From positions 1 through 58,711 of the forward strand of contig JAHDGL010000002.1 of NCBI GenBank assembly GCA_020627625.1: a DNA stretch of 58,711 nucleotides, read 5' to 3'. The notes under the pieces are model-generated. The model did not search any database and was not told where the DNA came from. It saw nothing but the letters and a program-made list of their open reading frames with translations. Positions 10,662-22,665 of this stretch are shown piece after piece; the stretch's first letter is position 1; each line of letters begins with the position of its first letter. The position numbers and the translations under genes are program-made. Source of the DNA: Alphaproteobacteria bacterium. Lineage in GTDB: Bacteria; Pseudomonadota; Alphaproteobacteria; Rickettsiales; Rickettsiaceae.

Positions 10662-12899
10662 ATGTTTAATGAAATAATAAAAAAAGCTGACTGGAATGGT
10701 ACAACATTAGAGCTTTCAACTGGTAAAATTGCAAGGCAGGCAGATGGTGCTGTCATGGTTAAAATGGGTGATTCTGTTGTGCAGTGCACTACGGTCAGTG
10801 CAAAAACTGCAAAAGAAGATGCTAATTTCTTCCCGCTAACTGTACATTATCAAGAAAAGGCTTATGCTGCAGGTAAAATACCTGGTGGATTTTTTAAGCG
10901 TGAAAATGGCAGAAGCGAGAAAGAGATTCTAGTTTCAAGGTTAATTGATCGTCCGATTAGACCTTTGTTTCATCCTGGTTTTTTCAATGAGACTCAAGTT
11001 ATTTGTACAGTTCATTCTTTTGATGAAAAATATAATACTGATATTTTAAGCATTATTGGTGCTTCTGCTGCATTAGCAATTTCTGGCGTACCTTTTCAAG
11101 AATTAATTGCAGCAAGTAGAGTGGGGATGATTGATGGAAAATTTATTTTAAATCCATCAATTGAAGAAATGCAAGCAAGCAAATTAGACTTAGTTGTTGC
11201 TGGTACTAAGGATTCGGTAATGATGGTTGAATCAGAAGCAGATTTCTTAACTGAAGAAAAAATGCTAGAGGCTGTAAAGTTTGGTCATGATAGTTTCCAG
11301 CCAGTGATTCAGTTAATAGAAGAACTCAAGGTAGAAGCCGGAAAACCAGCATGGGAAACAACAGAGATTTTCCCAGAATCATTAAAAGATGAGATTAGCA
11401 ATCTAACAAAAGAAGATATTCAAAAGGCGTTTGCATTAAAAGTAAAGAAAGATAGATATGATGCTATTGATTCAATTTTAACCGCAATGAAAAAACGTTT
11501 CACTGCTGATGAAAAATACACAGAATTACAAGTGGATTTTGCATTTTCACAAGTAAAATCTGAAGTTCTACGCGCAGATACTTTGGCTAAAAAAGTTAGA
11601 ATTGATGGTAGAAGGCCAGATGAAGTAAGGCAAATTGAATGTGAAGTATCTTTGTTCCCTAAAACTCATGGTTCAGCTTTATTTACTAGAGGAGAGACGC
11701 AAGGAGTAGTTTCAACAACTCTTGGTACTGGACAAGATGAACAAATTATGGACGGTATCGAGGGTGAATATAAAGAGACATTCTTGTTAAATTATTTATT
11801 TCCTCCGTATTCTGTTGGTGAGGTTACGCCTCTGCGCGCACCAAGTAGGCGTGAAATAGGTCATGGAAAATTAGCATGGAGAGCATTAAAAAAAGCGATA
11901 CCATCGAAAGATGTTTTTCCATATACAGTGCGTGTTGTATCAGAGATCTCAGAATCTAATGGCTCTTCATCTATGGCCACTGTATGCGGTGGCTCTATGT
12001 CTATGATGGATGCTGGTGTTCCTTTGAAAGCTCCTATATCTGGAATAGCTATGGGTTTAATTAAGGAGGCTGATGAATTTTTAGTATTATCAGATATTAT
12101 CGCGGATGAAGATCATTTAGGCGATATGGATTTTAAAGTGGCTGGTAGTAGCGACGGAATAACTGCCTTACAAATGGATATTAAGGTTGCTGGTATTACT
12201 TTTGAGATAATGAGCAAAGCTTTAGAGCAAGCAAAATCTGGTCGTTTGCATATTTTAAGCAAGATGGCAATGGCTATTGAATCTAGTGGAAGTTTGAGTG
12301 CTAATGCGCCCATAATTACTTCTTTTGATATAAATAAAGATAAAATTCGTGAAATTATTGGTCCTGGTGGTAAAGTGATTAGAGATATTTGTGATACTAC
12401 TAACACCAAGATTGATATAACTGATGATGGAATAGTTTCTGTATCTGGTATAGGGCAAGCATCTATTGATGCGGCTGTTGCTAGAATAAAAGAAATTGCT
12501 ATAGATCCTAAAATTGGAGATGTCTTTGAAGGTATAGTTGTTAAAATTTTGGATGCAGGTGCTTTTGTAAATTACTCAGGAAGTCGTGATGGATTTGTGC
12601 ATATTAGTGAAATTGCGAATGAAAGAATAAAATCTGTTGCTGATGTTTTGAAAGAAGGACAGAAAGTTAAAGTAAAATTGATAGGGTTTGAACGAGGAAA
12701 AGGTAAGCTTACTATTAAAAATGCTGATACAGATGTTGTAGCACAAATTGACAACTCTAAAAAAGATGGTTCTAGATCAACAAAAAAAGATATAGATACT
12801 AAAAACAAGTCTGAAAAGCGTGATGGTGCTAAGAAATGGAAAAGCAAAAAGTCAGATTCAGCAACGGAAGAAGTTAAAGAACGCAAATATTTTAACTAA
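10662..12899 (+). CDS. pnp: Polyribonucleotide nucleotidyltransferase
   Basis: [14 protein letters not shown]-like, [25 protein letters not shown] (KH), S1 domain [19 protein letters not shown]. Confidence 0.98.
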   Translation: MFNEIIKKADWNGTTLELSTGKIARQADGAVMVKMGDSVVQCTTVSAKTAKEDANFFPLTVHYQEKAYAAGKIPGGFFKRENGRSEKEILVSRLIDRPIRPLFHPGFFNETQVICTVHSFDEKYNTDILSIIGASAALAISGVPFQELIAASRVGMIDGKFILNPSIEEMQASKLDLVVAGTKDSVMMVESEADFLTEEKMLEAVKFGHDSFQPVIQLIEELKVEAGKPAWETTEIFPESLKDEISNLTKEDIQKAFALKVKKDRYDAIDSILTAMKKRFTADEKYTELQVDFAFSQVKSEVLRADTLAKKVRIDGRRPDEVRQIECEVSLFPKTHGSALFTRGETQGVVSTTLGTGQDEQIMDGIEGEYKETFLLNYLFPPYSVGEVTPLRAPSRREIGHGKLAWRALKKAIPSKDVFPYTVRVVSEISESNGSSSMATVCGGSMSMMDAGVPLKAPISGIAMGLIKEADEFLVLSDIIADEDHLGDMDFKVAGSSDGITALQMDIKVAGITFEIMSKALEQAKSGRLHILSKMAMAIESSGSLSANAPIITSFDINKDKIREIIGPGGKVIRDICDTTNTKIDITDDGIVSVSGIGQASIDAAVARIKEIAIDPKIGDVFEGIVVKILDAGAFVNYSGSRDGFVHISEIANERIKSVADVLKEGQKVKVKLIGFERGKGKLTIKNADTDVVAQIDNSKKDGSRSTKKDIDTKNKSEKRDGAKKWKSKKSDSATEEVKERKYFN

Positions 12900-12948
12900 T
12901 AAAAACCAAACTGTGAATTTAAGTTTTTAACTAATTAATAGGGATTGT

Positions 12949-14139
12949 ATGAAAAAATATTATTTATTTGTTATTTCTATAATTTTAAGTACAACTATAG
13001 CTTATAGTAATAGTAATTTAGGTGATAAAATTAGTAAGACCAGCTCTGAATATATAGAAAAACACTTTATGAATGGTGTATATATGTTTAGCATCCAAGA
13101 TGATGTATTGCATCAAGGGGCAAATGGTTTTTTTTCAATAGAAAACAAAAAAGAATTAGAAATTTTGCAGCAAATGCCTATTGCGTCTGCAACTAAAACA
13201 ATGACTGCAGCTGCTATTTTAAAGTTGCAAGATAGGGGGGTGATTAATGTCCAAGACTCGGTAGCAAAATATTTGAATGATCAATCGAATATTTGGCAAA
13301 ATAATAAAGTTCCAGAATGGGCAAACCAGGTCACTCTTCATAATTTACTAACTCATAGAAGCGGCATTGCTGAATATTTTATGAATATGCAGTTAGATGT
13401 CAAGAAACCTCATGTCAAAATTAATCAAGATATAGCAAATTTTGCTGCTGGACAGGAATTAGCTTTTAAACCAGGTGAGAAACATCATTATTGTAATACC
13501 AATTTTGTATTACTTGGTCTAATTATAGAGCAGGTTAGTGGTAAAAAACTAGGTATGTTTTATGAGGAAGAGTTTTTTGCTCCCTTGGGGCTATCTAATA
13601 CTAGATTAGCTACTTTGGACGAGGCTATACAGAATCAGTCTAATTTTGAGAATTTGGATTATCCAGCACGTTATTTTGTTACACCAACTGGCAGCAAGCC
13701 CCAATTTACTCCAGCAAAAACTCCATTTTTTATGATTCCATTTGCTGATGGTGGTGTGATTTCTACTACTGCAGATTTAATAAAATGGAATCAAGCTCTA
13801 CATTCTGGCAAAGTGCTTTCTGAGGAGTCTTATAAATTAATGATTAAAAAACATTATAAAGCTAAGAAAAAATATGATTTAAATAGCTATATCGGATACG
13901 GTCTAATTATTTCTGAATTAGAAAATGGCGATGTGATGTATGGTCATCCTGGAAAAGCTATTGGTATTCGTAGTGAATCTGGTTGCATACCGAATAAAAA
14001 TTTATGTTTTGCAGTTCTTAGTAATGTAATGGAATATGTTCCAAAAGAAATGCAAGGAAAAATAGATTTATCAAAAACTGAAAATAAACTGGGTATTCAT
14101 CACTTTGTACAAAATATACTAAAATCAATTTCAAGGTAA
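12949..14139 (+). CDS. Serine hydrolase, beta-lactamase / class C-like
   Basis: SxxK motif SATKTMTAAAILKLQD, YCNTNFVLLG, HPGKAIGI; signal peptide. Confidence 0.85.
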   Translation: MKKYYLFVISIILSTTIAYSNSNLGDKISKTSSEYIEKHFMNGVYMFSIQDDVLHQGANGFFSIENKKELEILQQMPIASATKTMTAAAILKLQDRGVINVQDSVAKYLNDQSNIWQNNKVPEWANQVTLHNLLTHRSGIAEYFMNMQLDVKKPHVKINQDIANFAAGQELAFKPGEKHHYCNTNFVLLGLIIEQVSGKKLGMFYEEEFFAPLGLSNTRLATLDEAIQNQSNFENLDYPARYFVTPTGSKPQFTPAKTPFFMIPFADGGVISTTADLIKWNQALHSGKVLSEESYKLMIKKHYKAKKKYDLNSYIGYGLIISELENGDVMYGHPGKAIGIRSESGCIPNKNLCFAVLSNVMEYVPKEMQGKIDLSKTENKLGIHHFVQNILKSISR

Positions 14140-14151
14140 TATAAATTGTCT

Positions 14152-15195
14152 ATGAAAATACTTGGCTTAGAATCTAGTTGCGATGATAGTTCTGCCTCAA
14201 TAGTTGATTCTGGAGTAAGTTCTAAATCTTTACCAAGTATTTTATCTAATATTGTTATTGCGCAAGATAAAGAGCATAAATTATTCAAAGGGGTTGTTCC
14301 AGAAATAGCAGCTAGATCGCATTTATCTAATCTGGAAATAGCTTTGGACAGATGCATTTTAGATGCTAATATATCTTTGAGTAATATTGACGCGGTAGCT
14401 GCAACTTCTGGACCTGGTTTAATTGGTGGTGTAATTGTTGGATCCATGTATGGTAAAGCAATTTCTAGTGTCTTGAAAAAACCTTTTATAGCTATAAATC
14501 ATTTAGAAGGTCATGCTTTGACGCCTCGCTTAACAAATAATGTAAAATTTCCTTATTTATTATTATTAGTTAGCGGTGGTCACTGTCAGTTTGTTGCGGT
14601 TCGTGCTCTTGGTGACTATAAAATACTTGGATCAACTTTAGATGATGCAGTAGGAGAGGCTTTTGATAAAGTTGCCAAAATGATGAATTTAGGGTTCCCA
14701 GGTGGTCCGATTATAGAAAAAATAGCTTTTACTGGTAACCCTGATAGATTTGAGTTTCCGCGTCCTTTGTATAATCAGCAAAATAGTGATATGTCATTTT
14801 CTGGTTTAAAAACAGCTGTTCGTTTAAAAATTATGAATTTAGGTGAATTAACTGATCAAGATAAAAGCGACATTGCTGCAAGCTTTCAGAAAGCTGTATG
14901 CGACGTGCTTGTGAAGAAAGCAAAGCATGCTATTACTCAATATGAAAAAATATGTAATGGTAAAAATATGGTAATTGCAGGTGGTGTAGCATCAAATAAT
15001 TCGATTCGTTCTAATCTTGGATCTTTTGCTGAATCTTTAGGGTATAATTTTATTGCCCCGCCAGTAAATTTATGTACAGATAATGCTGCTATGATAGCTT
15101 TTGCTGGACTTGAGCGTTTAAAAGTAGGTATAATAGATGGTATGGATTTTAAGCCAAGAGCTCGTTGGAATTTAGAGGAAGTAGTTATTAACTAG
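14152..15195 (+). CDS. tsaD: tRNA N6-adenosine threonylcarbamoyltransferase TsaD
   Basis: [50 protein letters not shown] alternative start at 14146. Confidence 0.97.
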   Translation: MKILGLESSCDDSSASIVDSGVSSKSLPSILSNIVIAQDKEHKLFKGVVPEIAARSHLSNLEIALDRCILDANISLSNIDAVAATSGPGLIGGVIVGSMYGKAISSVLKKPFIAINHLEGHALTPRLTNNVKFPYLLLLVSGGHCQFVAVRALGDYKILGSTLDDAVGEAFDKVAKMMNLGFPGGPIIEKIAFTGNPDRFEFPRPLYNQQNSDMSFSGLKTAVRLKIMNLGELTDQDKSDIAASFQKAVCDVLVKKAKHAITQYEKICNGKNMVIAGGVASNNSIRSNLGSFAESLGYNFIAPPVNLCTDNAAMIAFAGLERLKVGIIDGMDFKPRARWNLEEVVIN

Positions 15196-15211
15196 GTTTA
15201 AATTAAAATAT

Positions 15212-15733
15212 ATGTCAGGGTTAGAGTTAAATAAAATCACAGCTTCAGTATTGCTTGCTAGTTTAATTGCAATGATGGTTGGATTTGTGTCTAATGCCTT
15301 ATATAAACCAAAATTAGAAGCAGCAGAACGTGGTTATCAAATAGAAGTATCAGCACAAGATGAGATTGTTTTAGCTATGAAAGAAGAAAAAGAACCTATA
15401 GATATAGAGAAACTAATGATAGCAGCAAATATAGAAGCTGGGGCTAAGATTATAAAAAAATGTATTTCTTGTCATAGTTTTAATCAAAATGGATCGAATA
15501 AAGTAGGTCCAAATTTATGGAAAATTGTTAACGGACCAAAAGGTCAAAAGCCAGGGTTTAAATATTCGAAGGCAATGGCATCGTCTGGTGGGGTTTGGAC
15601 TGAACAAGAATTATTTTATTTCTTAAAGAAGCCAAGTAAATATTTGCCTGGAACTAAAATGTCTTTTGCAGGTATTAGAAAGCCAAAAGATATAGTAAAT
15701 GTAATTGCTTATTTAAAAGAACAAGCTGATTAA
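15212..15733 (+). CDS. Membrane-anchored cytochrome c family protein (CycM-like)
   Basis: N-terminal TM helix, CISCH heme motif, GPNLWKIVNGPKG, PGTKMSFAGI. Confidence 0.92.
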   Translation: MSGLELNKITASVLLASLIAMMVGFVSNALYKPKLEAAERGYQIEVSAQDEIVLAMKEEKEPIDIEKLMIAANIEAGAKIIKKCISCHSFNQNGSNKVGPNLWKIVNGPKGQKPGFKYSKAMASSGGVWTEQELFYFLKKPSKYLPGTKMSFAGIRKPKDIVNVIAYLKEQAD

Positions 15734-15772
15734 ATAACCTGTAAAAGTCAAGATTAGATCTAAATGTCAGGT

Positions 15773-15823
15773 AATCTAAAGAGTCAGACCTGCTTTCATG
15801 GTACATGGTCTGATTAGATTTTT
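15773..15823 (+). terminator. Candidate intrinsic terminator after the cytochrome c gene
   Basis: AATCTA..TCAGACC / GGTCTGATTAGATT stem followed by T-run. Confidence 0.55.
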
Positions 15824-15846
15824 CAATAGCAATATACTTATATTTA

Positions 15847-17559
15847 CTATATTTTTAAATCTGTGAACAGGCGCCCAGATTTTACTAAATCGACAAATAA
15901 TGGATGTGGTTTCTGAGGTCTTGACTTAAATTCTGGATGAAACTGCACGCCAATAAACCAAGGATGATCCGCAATCTCTAATATTTCTGGTAATAGTCCA
16001 TCATCAGAAAGACCAGAAAAAACTAAGCCATGTTGGGCAAATTTTTCTGCATAATTAATATTCGCCTCATATCTATGCCTATGACGTTCAAATATATAAT
16101 TTTGATTACCATATATTTTATATGCCGCAGTCCCAGGTTGTAAAACACACTTATAGGAACCAATTCTCATAGTACCACCAAGATTATTTGCATCAATCTT
16201 ATGATGTTTATGATCTGATTTTTGCCACCCTTCCATCAATCCAACTACAGGATTATCAACGTAACTACCATCTTTCATATGTTCGGCTGAAATTGCATTT
16301 TTTATTCCAAGAACATTCTTAGCAAATTCAATTAACATTAATTGCATTCCGTAACATATACCTAATATTGGTACTTTATTTACTCTTGCATATTTTATTG
16401 CAAGCATCTTACCTTCCGTGCCGCCAGTTCCAAAACCACCCGGAACTAATATTCCATTAACATCTGCTAGTTTATTATCAATAGAATCTGAATTTAGTGT
16501 ACGCGAATCAACCCACTCCAAATTCACTCTAAGTCGATTTGCTAGTCCCGCATGCGAAAACGCCTCAACTATTGATTTATAAGCATCTCTGGACTCAACA
16601 TATTTACCTACAATCGCAATCTTGACTTCCTCGCTACTATTAATGGAAATATCACATATATTTTTCCAATGTTCTAAATCAAGATCCAAAGTAGCATTAA
16701 TATTATCAGGTATTTTCTTGTTAGCGGGTATCTTCTTGTGAGTAGATATTTTCTTGTTAGCAGGTAAATTAAACAGTTCGAGAATACGATTATCAAGACC
16801 ATTCTGATGATAACTAACTGGAATTTCATAAATTGACTCCAAATCTAATGCGTTAATTATCGACTCTTTTGCCATATTGCAAAAAATAGAAATTTTATGT
16901 TTCTCATTCTCGGTAATATATCTTTTCGATCTACATAATAATATATCTGGTTGGATACCAAGAGAACAAAGTGCTTTTACAGAATGTTGAGTTGGTTTAG
17001 TTTTTATTTCTTGTGATGCTTCAACATAAGGTACTAAGGTTAAATGTACAAACAAAGACTGTTTTTTGCCAAAATTATAGCCTAATTGTTTTATTGCTTC
17101 AAGAAATGGAAGACCTTCAATATCACCCACAGTTCCACCAATTTCACAAATCACGAAATCAACATTATTTGTTTCATTCACTATAAATTCTTTAATTAAA
17201 TCAGTAACGTGAGGTATAACCTGAACAGTAGACCCTAGATAATCACCCTTCCGCTCTTTAGTTAATAAAGTTTGATATATCTTGCCAGCGGTAATAATAT
17301 CATTTTTATTAACATCAATATCGGCAAATCTTTCATAATGACCAATATCAAGATCAGCTTCTACTCCATCATCTGTTACAAACACTTCACCATGTTGGAT
17401 CGGGCTCATTGTTCCTGCATCTACATTAAGATATGGATCTAATTTACGGATTTTAACTGAATACCCTCTCTCTTGCAATAAAGCTCCAATTGATGCGGAT
17501 GCTAGGCCTTTACCTAAAGAAGAAATCACACCACCAGTAACAAAAATAAAACGGGTCAT
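15847..17559 (-). CDS. pyrG: CTP synthase
   Basis: MTRFIFVTGGVISSLGKGLASASIGALLQERGY, PGGFGTGGTEGK, GICYGMQL, GVQFHPEFKSRPQ. Confidence 0.98.
   Translation of the reverse strand: MTRFIFVTGGVISSLGKGLASASIGALLQERGYSVKIRKLDPYLNVDAGTMSPIQHGEVFVTDDGVEADLDIGHYERFADIDVNKNDIITAGKIYQTLLTKERKGDYLGSTVQVIPHVTDLIKEFIVNETNNVDFVICEIGGTVGDIEGLPFLEAIKQLGYNFGKKQSLFVHLTLVPYVEASQEIKTKPTQHSVKALCSLGIQPDILLCRSKRYITENEKHKISIFCNMAKESIINALDLESIYEIPVSYHQNGLDNRILELFNLPANKKISTHKKIPANKKIPDNINATLDLDLEHWKNICDISINSSEEVKIAIVGKYVESRDAYKSIVEAFSHAGLANRLRVNLEWVDSRTLNSDSIDNKLADVNGILVPGGFGTGGTEGKMLAIKYARVNKVPILGICYGMQLMLIEFAKNVLGIKNAISAEHMKDGSYVDNPVVGLMEGWQKSDHKHHKIDANNLGGTMRIGSYKCVLQPGTAAYKIYGNQNYIFERHRHRYEANINYAEKFAQHGLVFSGLSDDGLLPEILEIADHPWFIGVQFHPEFKSRPQKPHPLFVDLVKSGRLFTDLKI
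16711..16764. repeat. In-frame 18-bp tandem repeat (3 units) inside pyrG
   Basis: tattttcttgttagcggg / tatcttcttgtgagtaga / tattttcttgttagcagg; encodes PANKKISTHKKIPANKKI. Confidence 0.88.
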
Positions 17560-17623
17560 AATCTTTTGGGGAAATCTTGTTTATATAGTAAAATCGATAA
17601 AATATCAAGAAGTTATAGAATTT

Positions 17624-17664
17624 TCTCATTTTGAATTAGAGATTTGCATTTCAAGGTGATGCTG
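17624..17664. repeat. Half family C element (C6)
   Basis: ttctcattttgaattagagatttgcatttcaaggtgatgctg matches the reverse complement of the C right half. Confidence 0.75.
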
Positions 17665-17689
17665 TATAGTTCAACGCATATTTACTATA
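17665..17689. repeat. Family D mini-element
   Basis: TATAGTTCAACGCATATTTACTATA, 25 bp, abutting the fumC stop codon. Confidence 0.75.
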
Positions 17690-19078
17690 TTATTCGCCCA
17701 CCATATTTTCTGGCACAACAAATTTGTCAAACTCCTCAGAAGATATAATCCCTAATTCCAGCGCTGCTTTTTTCAAACTAATATTGTCAGTAAAGGCTTT
17801 TTTGGCAATCTTAGCCGCGTTATCATAGCCAATATGTTGGTTCAATGCTGTTACTAACATCAAAGATTCATCACGCAAAGAATTAATCCGTTGAATATTT
17901 GGCTCAATGCCATCAATACAATTATCAACAAAACTTACAATAGCATCACTGAGCAAATCAACAGAATATATTATGTTTTGTATGATTAATGGCTTAAATA
18001 CGTTTAATTCAAGGTGACCATTAGAACCTCCTATTGTCACCGCCACATGATTACCCATTACTTGCGCTGCAACCATTGTCATCGCCTCACATTGAGTAGG
18101 ATTCACCTTACCTGGCATAATCGAAGAACCTGGTTCATTAGCTGGCAGATTTAATTCACCTAAACCACATCTTGGGCCAGAGCCAAGCAGGCGTATATCA
18201 TTTGCTATTTTCATCATACTGACAGCAAGCGTATTTAACGTACCAGAAAACTCAACCAAAGCATCATTGGAAGCTAATGCCTCGAATTTATTAGGGGCAG
18301 TTTTAAATGGATATCTTGTAAAGCTTGCAACCTCTTCTGCAAATTTCTCGGCAAAAGTTGGTTTGCAATTAATCCCAGTCCCAACCGCAGTTCCGCCTTG
18401 CGCAAGAAAATATACATTTCCAAGAGAGTTCTTCACTCTCTCTAAGCTAGATTTTATCTGATATGCATATCCAGAAAACTCCTGACCTAGTGTAATAGGG
18501 GTTGCATCTTGTAAATGCGTTCTACCAATTTTTACAATTTTTTGCCAATTTTTTGATTTTTCATCTAAAGCTTTGTGGATTTTCTCTAAAGCCGGTATTA
18601 ATTTCTCGTGCACCTGTATTACTGTTGCAATATGCATCGCTGTTGGAAAAACATCATTTGATGATTGCCCCATATTTACATGATCGTTCGGGTGCACCGG
18701 AGACTTACCACCTTTTTTGCCAGTTAGTTTTTCATTAGAAATACTAGCTAATACTTCGTTCATATTCATATTAGACTGAGTACCAGACCCTGTTTGCCAT
18801 ACTACCAAAGGGAAATTATCTTCAAACTCACCAGCAAGAACTCTATCGGCAGAATCAATAATAGAATTCGCAATTTTTTCATCAAGAGCATTTATAGATT
18901 TGTGAACTTTAGCTGCTGATCTTTTCAAGATTGCTAAAGCATCGATAATCTCCCTTGGCATTTTTTGTTTAGTAATTTTAAAATTATTGATTGAACGCTG
19001 AGTTTGCGCTCCCCAATAATATTTAGCTTCAACTTTAATTTCACCTATTGAATCTGTTTCAATTCTATATTCGGACAT
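17690..19078 (-). CDS. fumC: Fumarate hydratase class II
   Basis: [27 protein letters not shown] signature; [13 protein letters not shown]. Confidence 0.98.
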   Translation of the reverse strand: MSEYRIETDSIGEIKVEAKYYWGAQTQRSINNFKITKQKMPREIIDALAILKRSAAKVHKSINALDEKIANSIIDSADRVLAGEFEDNFPLVVWQTGSGTQSNMNMNEVLASISNEKLTGKKGGKSPVHPNDHVNMGQSSNDVFPTAMHIATVIQVHEKLIPALEKIHKALDEKSKNWQKIVKIGRTHLQDATPITLGQEFSGYAYQIKSSLERVKNSLGNVYFLAQGGTAVGTGINCKPTFAEKFAEEVASFTRYPFKTAPNKFEALASNDALVEFSGTLNTLAVSMMKIANDIRLLGSGPRCGLGELNLPANEPGSSIMPGKVNPTQCEAMTMVAAQVMGNHVAVTIGGSNGHLELNVFKPLIIQNIIYSVDLLSDAIVSFVDNCIDGIEPNIQRINSLRDESLMLVTALNQHIGYDNAAKIAKKAFTDNISLKKAALELGIISSEEFDKFVVPENMVGE

Positions 19079-19141
19079 TATATTTTTTCCTATTACTTAT
19101 TTGTATTATTTTCTACGTATTACCTTTTACGTATTATTTTT

Positions 19142-19783
19142 TTACGTGTTATTTCTTAAAATTTTATACTCTATTGCTCTTAAAGTTTTTGATATTAGTA
19201 TTTTGTAGTCATTCTTGACGCATATTCTATTAACATAATATTCAAGACAATTTGTAACATTTATAATTTTGTTGCTATTATTATTACCTTTACCTTCTAA
19301 TATTTCTAATGAATCATCTTTTAAAGAAAAACTATTTGATTTAGCGATGAATTTTAATGGTTGGTTATGGTCTTTATTTAAGTAAAATCGCATTTCTCCA
19401 GAATAGCTTATATGTTTAGCTATAATCATTGATAAACATATGATTAACTTCACAAAATAATCATTCACATAGATAAAATCTGAATCAAAATAAAATTGCT
19501 TATCTATTTTTTTGTTAGCAAAAAATGTATTTATCAATTCTTGAACTGAAGCTATACTTATATCATTCTCTGCATCTACAAGACCATAAGCTGTGCGAAA
19601 CAACCTAATTTTATTAACCAGATTCACCAATTCCTCGGAAGCCAAAATCTTAGCTTTTTTTGCAACTTCCTTGTTACTATGATCAAGTAAATTAAAACAA
19701 CTATCAATAGTACCAACTGTGCCCGCTAAATCATGACATAATTTAGCACTCATTAACTGAGATAATTCAAGTTCGTCTGGCAT
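19142..19783 (-). CDS. chpT: ChpT-like histidine phosphotransferase (DUF2328 family)
   Basis: MPDELELSQLMSAKLCHDLAGTVGTIDSCFNLL; alphaproteobacterial HPt-like N-terminus. Confidence 0.7.
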   Translation of the reverse strand: MPDELELSQLMSAKLCHDLAGTVGTIDSCFNLLDHSNKEVAKKAKILASEELVNLVNKIRLFRTAYGLVDAENDISIASVQELINTFFANKKIDKQFYFDSDFIYVNDYFVKLIICLSMIIAKHISYSGEMRFYLNKDHNQPLKFIAKSNSFSLKDDSLEILEGKGNNNSNKIINVTNCLEYYVNRICVKNDYKILISKTLRAIEYKILRNNT

Positions 19784-19830
19784 ATTTTATTTATTTTTTT
19801 ATTCTAACTTTGTTGGGCATGTAAGCAGTG

Positions 19831-21261
19831 CTATATATGAATAGCTCTATCAAAGGCCTGCAAAACAGATTCATGCATCATTTCAGATAAAGTAGGATGC
19901 GGAAAAATACTATTCATTAAATCTATTTCTGTTCCTTCCATTTGCTTTGCAATCACATATCCTTGTATTAATTCCGTTACATCTGAGCCAATCATATGAG
20001 CTCCTAATAACTCCCCAGTTTTTGAATCGAAAATTGTTTTCACCAAACCCTGACTATCATCTAATATTAAAGCTTTTGCATTAGCATAAAATGGGAACCT
20101 GCCAACTTTAATTTGATGACCAGCCGATTTTGCAGTTTCTTCCGTTAAACCAACACTTGCAATTTGTGGATTTGAATAAGTACAACCAGCTATATTAGAC
20201 TTAATTAGCTGATGTGCTTTCTTACCGGCTATGGATTCTGCAGCTATAATAGCCTCATGACTGGCCTTATGCGCAAGCCAAGGCGCCCCAGCTACATCTC
20301 CTATTGCATAAATATCAGCATCATGAGTCTGCATTAATCCATTTGTTACAATATGTCCGCGGTCAAGCTTTACTTTTGTTTTTTCTAAGCCAATATTTTC
20401 TACATTACCAACTATACCAACCGCCATTAATAAGATTTCTGCCTCTATTTTTTGCTGGTCAGATTTTTGTTGGTTGTTTTTTTGCTGGCCATTCTTTTGT
20501 TGAACATTTGAATCTTTATGCTCAAAAATAACACTAACTTTATTTTTACTAGATATTTGCGATTTTAACTTAATGTTGGTTTTAAATTTTATCCCCTTTG
20601 ATTCAAAAGATTTCTGTGCAATTTTTGATATTTCTTTATCTTCAACTGGTAAAATACGATCTGCAGCCTCCAGGACTGTCACATCCACACCAAGCGCATT
20701 ATAAAAAGAAGCAAATTCAATGCCGATTGCACCTGAGCCAACTATAACCATTGACTTTGGTACGATTTCAGGAATAAGTGCCTCCTTATAAGTCCAAATA
20801 TTTTTATTATTTGGCTCAAACCCATCAATAATACGAGCTCTAGCTCCGGTGGCTACTATAATTTTCTTAGCATTTAATGCAAGCTTACCATCTATTTTTA
20901 TTTTTCCGCCAGATTCTAATTCAGCACTACCTTCAATGATTGCAACCTTATTCTTTTTCAACAATCCTTGTATGCCGCCCACCAATTTCTGAGAAATATC
21001 ACGAGATTTTGCAACAATTTTTTTAATATCAAACTCTACTCCCTTGTACGAAATACCATATTCCTCTGAATGTTTGAATTTTTCATAAATTTCAGCTGAT
21101 TTTAACAAAGATTTTGTAGGAATACACCCCCAGTTCAAACAAATTCCTCCTAAATGCTCCCTCTCAACAATCACAGTTTTCAAACCAAGCTGCGCAGACC
21201 TTATTGCCGCAACATAACCACCCGGACCACCGCCAATTACTACTACATCAAAATTCTTCAT
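19831..21261 (-). CDS. lpdA: Dihydrolipoyl dehydrogenase
   Basis: VVVIGGGPGGYVAAIRSAQLG, GGICLNWGCIPTKSLL, HPTLSEMMHES. Confidence 0.97.
   Translation of the reverse strand: MKNFDVVVIGGGPGGYVAAIRSAQLGLKTVIVEREHLGGICLNWGCIPTKSLLKSAEIYEKFKHSEEYGISYKGVEFDIKKIVAKSRDISQKLVGGIQGLLKKNKVAIIEGSAELESGGKIKIDGKLALNAKKIIVATGARARIIDGFEPNNKNIWTYKEALIPEIVPKSMVIVGSGAIGIEFASFYNALGVDVTVLEAADRILPVEDKEISKIAQKSFESKGIKFKTNIKLKSQISSKNKVSVIFEHKDSNVQQKNGQQKNNQQKSDQQKIEAEILLMAVGIVGNVENIGLEKTKVKLDRGHIVTNGLMQTHDADIYAIGDVAGAPWLAHKASHEAIIAAESIAGKKAHQLIKSNIAGCTYSNPQIASVGLTEETAKSAGHQIKVGRFPFYANAKALILDDSQGLVKTIFDSKTGELLGAHMIGSDVTELIQGYVIAKQMEGTEIDLMNSIFPHPTLSEMMHESVLQAFDRAIHI
20449..20508. repeat. In-frame 15-bp tandem repeat (4 units) inside lpdA
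   Basis: Encodes QQKNG QQKNN QQKSD QQKIE; units tttttgctggtcaga / tttttgttggttgtt / tttttgctggccatt / cttttgttgaacatt. Confidence 0.9.
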
Positions 21262-21300
21262 GAGTCTTTTTCTTTATATTTCTAAACACATATTATATTT

Positions 21301-22641
21301 TTAAACAAACATCAATATTGGTGACTCTATATATTGCTTAAATGCCGCAAGGAATTTAGCACCAATCGCTCCGTCAACTACTCTATGATCGCAAGATAAA
21401 CTAACATCCATTATTGTACGAATCTCGATTTTATCATCTATAACCACAGCACGTTTGCTACTCATACCTACAGCCAAGATGCAAGCCTGTGGTGGATTAA
21501 CTATCGCATTAAAACTTTTAACACCATACATACCAAGATTAGAGATGCTAAACCCACCACCCTGAAACTCTTCTGGCTTTAGGCTATTTTCCCTAGCTCG
21601 TTTAGCTAAATTTTTCACCTCAGAAGAAATATGCATTATTGATTTTTGATCAGCATTACGAATTACCGGTGTAATCAAACCGCCATCAATAGCAACAGCA
21701 ACCGAAATATCAATATTATTATATAATCTTATTTCTTTCTCACTCCAACTTGCATTTGCCTCTGGTACATCATTCAGAGCTTTTGCTGTAGCCATAATGA
21801 CAAAATCATTTATTGATATTTTTTGTCTTTTATCATCACCAAAACTAGAATTTAATTGCGCCCTAGTTTCCACTATTGCATCCATCATACATTCTATTGA
21901 TAGATAAAAATGAGGTACGGTTGATTTTGACTCTAACAAACGTTTAGCAATAATTTTACGAATATTATTATTTGGTATAGCTTTATATTCTTCTGGATTC
22001 CTATCTAATATATATTGTGATGCTCGCTGGCTTTGTGAATTTGCATGATTGGTTTTCGAAATATTGTGAACAGCTGACAAAAGATCTGCTTTAATAATTC
22101 TACCGCGTGGCCCTGTTCCAGTTAGGTTTGATAATTCTACATTCTCTATTTTTGCAATACGTTTTGCAAGCGGCGATGCAAAAATACGATTATTAGTTTC
22201 TTGACCAAAGTTGTTAGCTGCTTGAGCGAAATTATTATTCATGTGCTGACTCTCTTCGCTTTCTTCCTGCTCTTCTTTATTTAATTTTATATCTGATTCT
22301 GTATTTGATTCTGTATTTGATTTTGTATCTTTAGAAGAACTAGATACTTCTGACCCAATCGATTCTTTAATGAAATTATCAACTAAGTTTGGATCCTCAT
22401 CTTCCTCTAATAAAACCGCAATTAATGAATTTACAGGAACCTCTTCTGCCCCTTCTGGTACAACAATTTTAGCAAGAACCCCCTCATCAACAGACTCAAC
22501 CTCCATTGTGGCTTTATCGGTCTCTATTTCTGCTATAACCTCTCCAGCAGCAACCATATCCCCTTCTTTTTTTGTCCATTTTGCAAGATTTCCATGCTCC
22601 ATGGTTGGTGATAATGCTGGCATTAAAATTTTAATAGGCAT
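21301..22641 (-). CDS. pdhC: Pyruvate dehydrogenase complex E2, dihydrolipoamide acetyltransferase
   Basis: Lipoyl domain [16 protein letters not shown]...[40 protein letters not shown]. Confidence 0.97.
   Translation of the reverse strand: MPIKILMPALSPTMEHGNLAKWTKKEGDMVAAGEVIAEIETDKATMEVESVDEGVLAKIVVPEGAEEVPVNSLIAVLLEEDEDPNLVDNFIKESIGSEVSSSSKDTKSNTESNTESDIKLNKEEQEESEESQHMNNNFAQAANNFGQETNNRIFASPLAKRIAKIENVELSNLTGTGPRGRIIKADLLSAVHNISKTNHANSQSQRASQYILDRNPEEYKAIPNNNIRKIIAKRLLESKSTVPHFYLSIECMMDAIVETRAQLNSSFGDDKRQKISINDFVIMATAKALNDVPEANASWSEKEIRLYNNIDISVAVAIDGGLITPVIRNADQKSIMHISSEVKNLAKRARENSLKPEEFQGGGFSISNLGMYGVKSFNAIVNPPQACILAVGMSSKRAVVIDDKIEIRTIMDVSLSCDHRVVDGAIGAKFLAAFKQYIESPILMFV
22295..22330. 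repeat. In-frame 12-bp tandem repeat (3 units) in the pdhC linker
   Basis: gattctgtattt x2 then gattttgtatct; encodes [12 protein letters not shown]. Confidence 0.85.
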
Positions 22642-22665
22642 AATTCAACTCTTAAATTATTTTTC

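Noticed and set aside
12113-12886. Antisense ORFs inside pnp (12113-12409, 12255-12458, 12572-12886)
   Set aside because: Fully overlapped by the unambiguous pnp gene; composition is that of antisense translation with no family motif.
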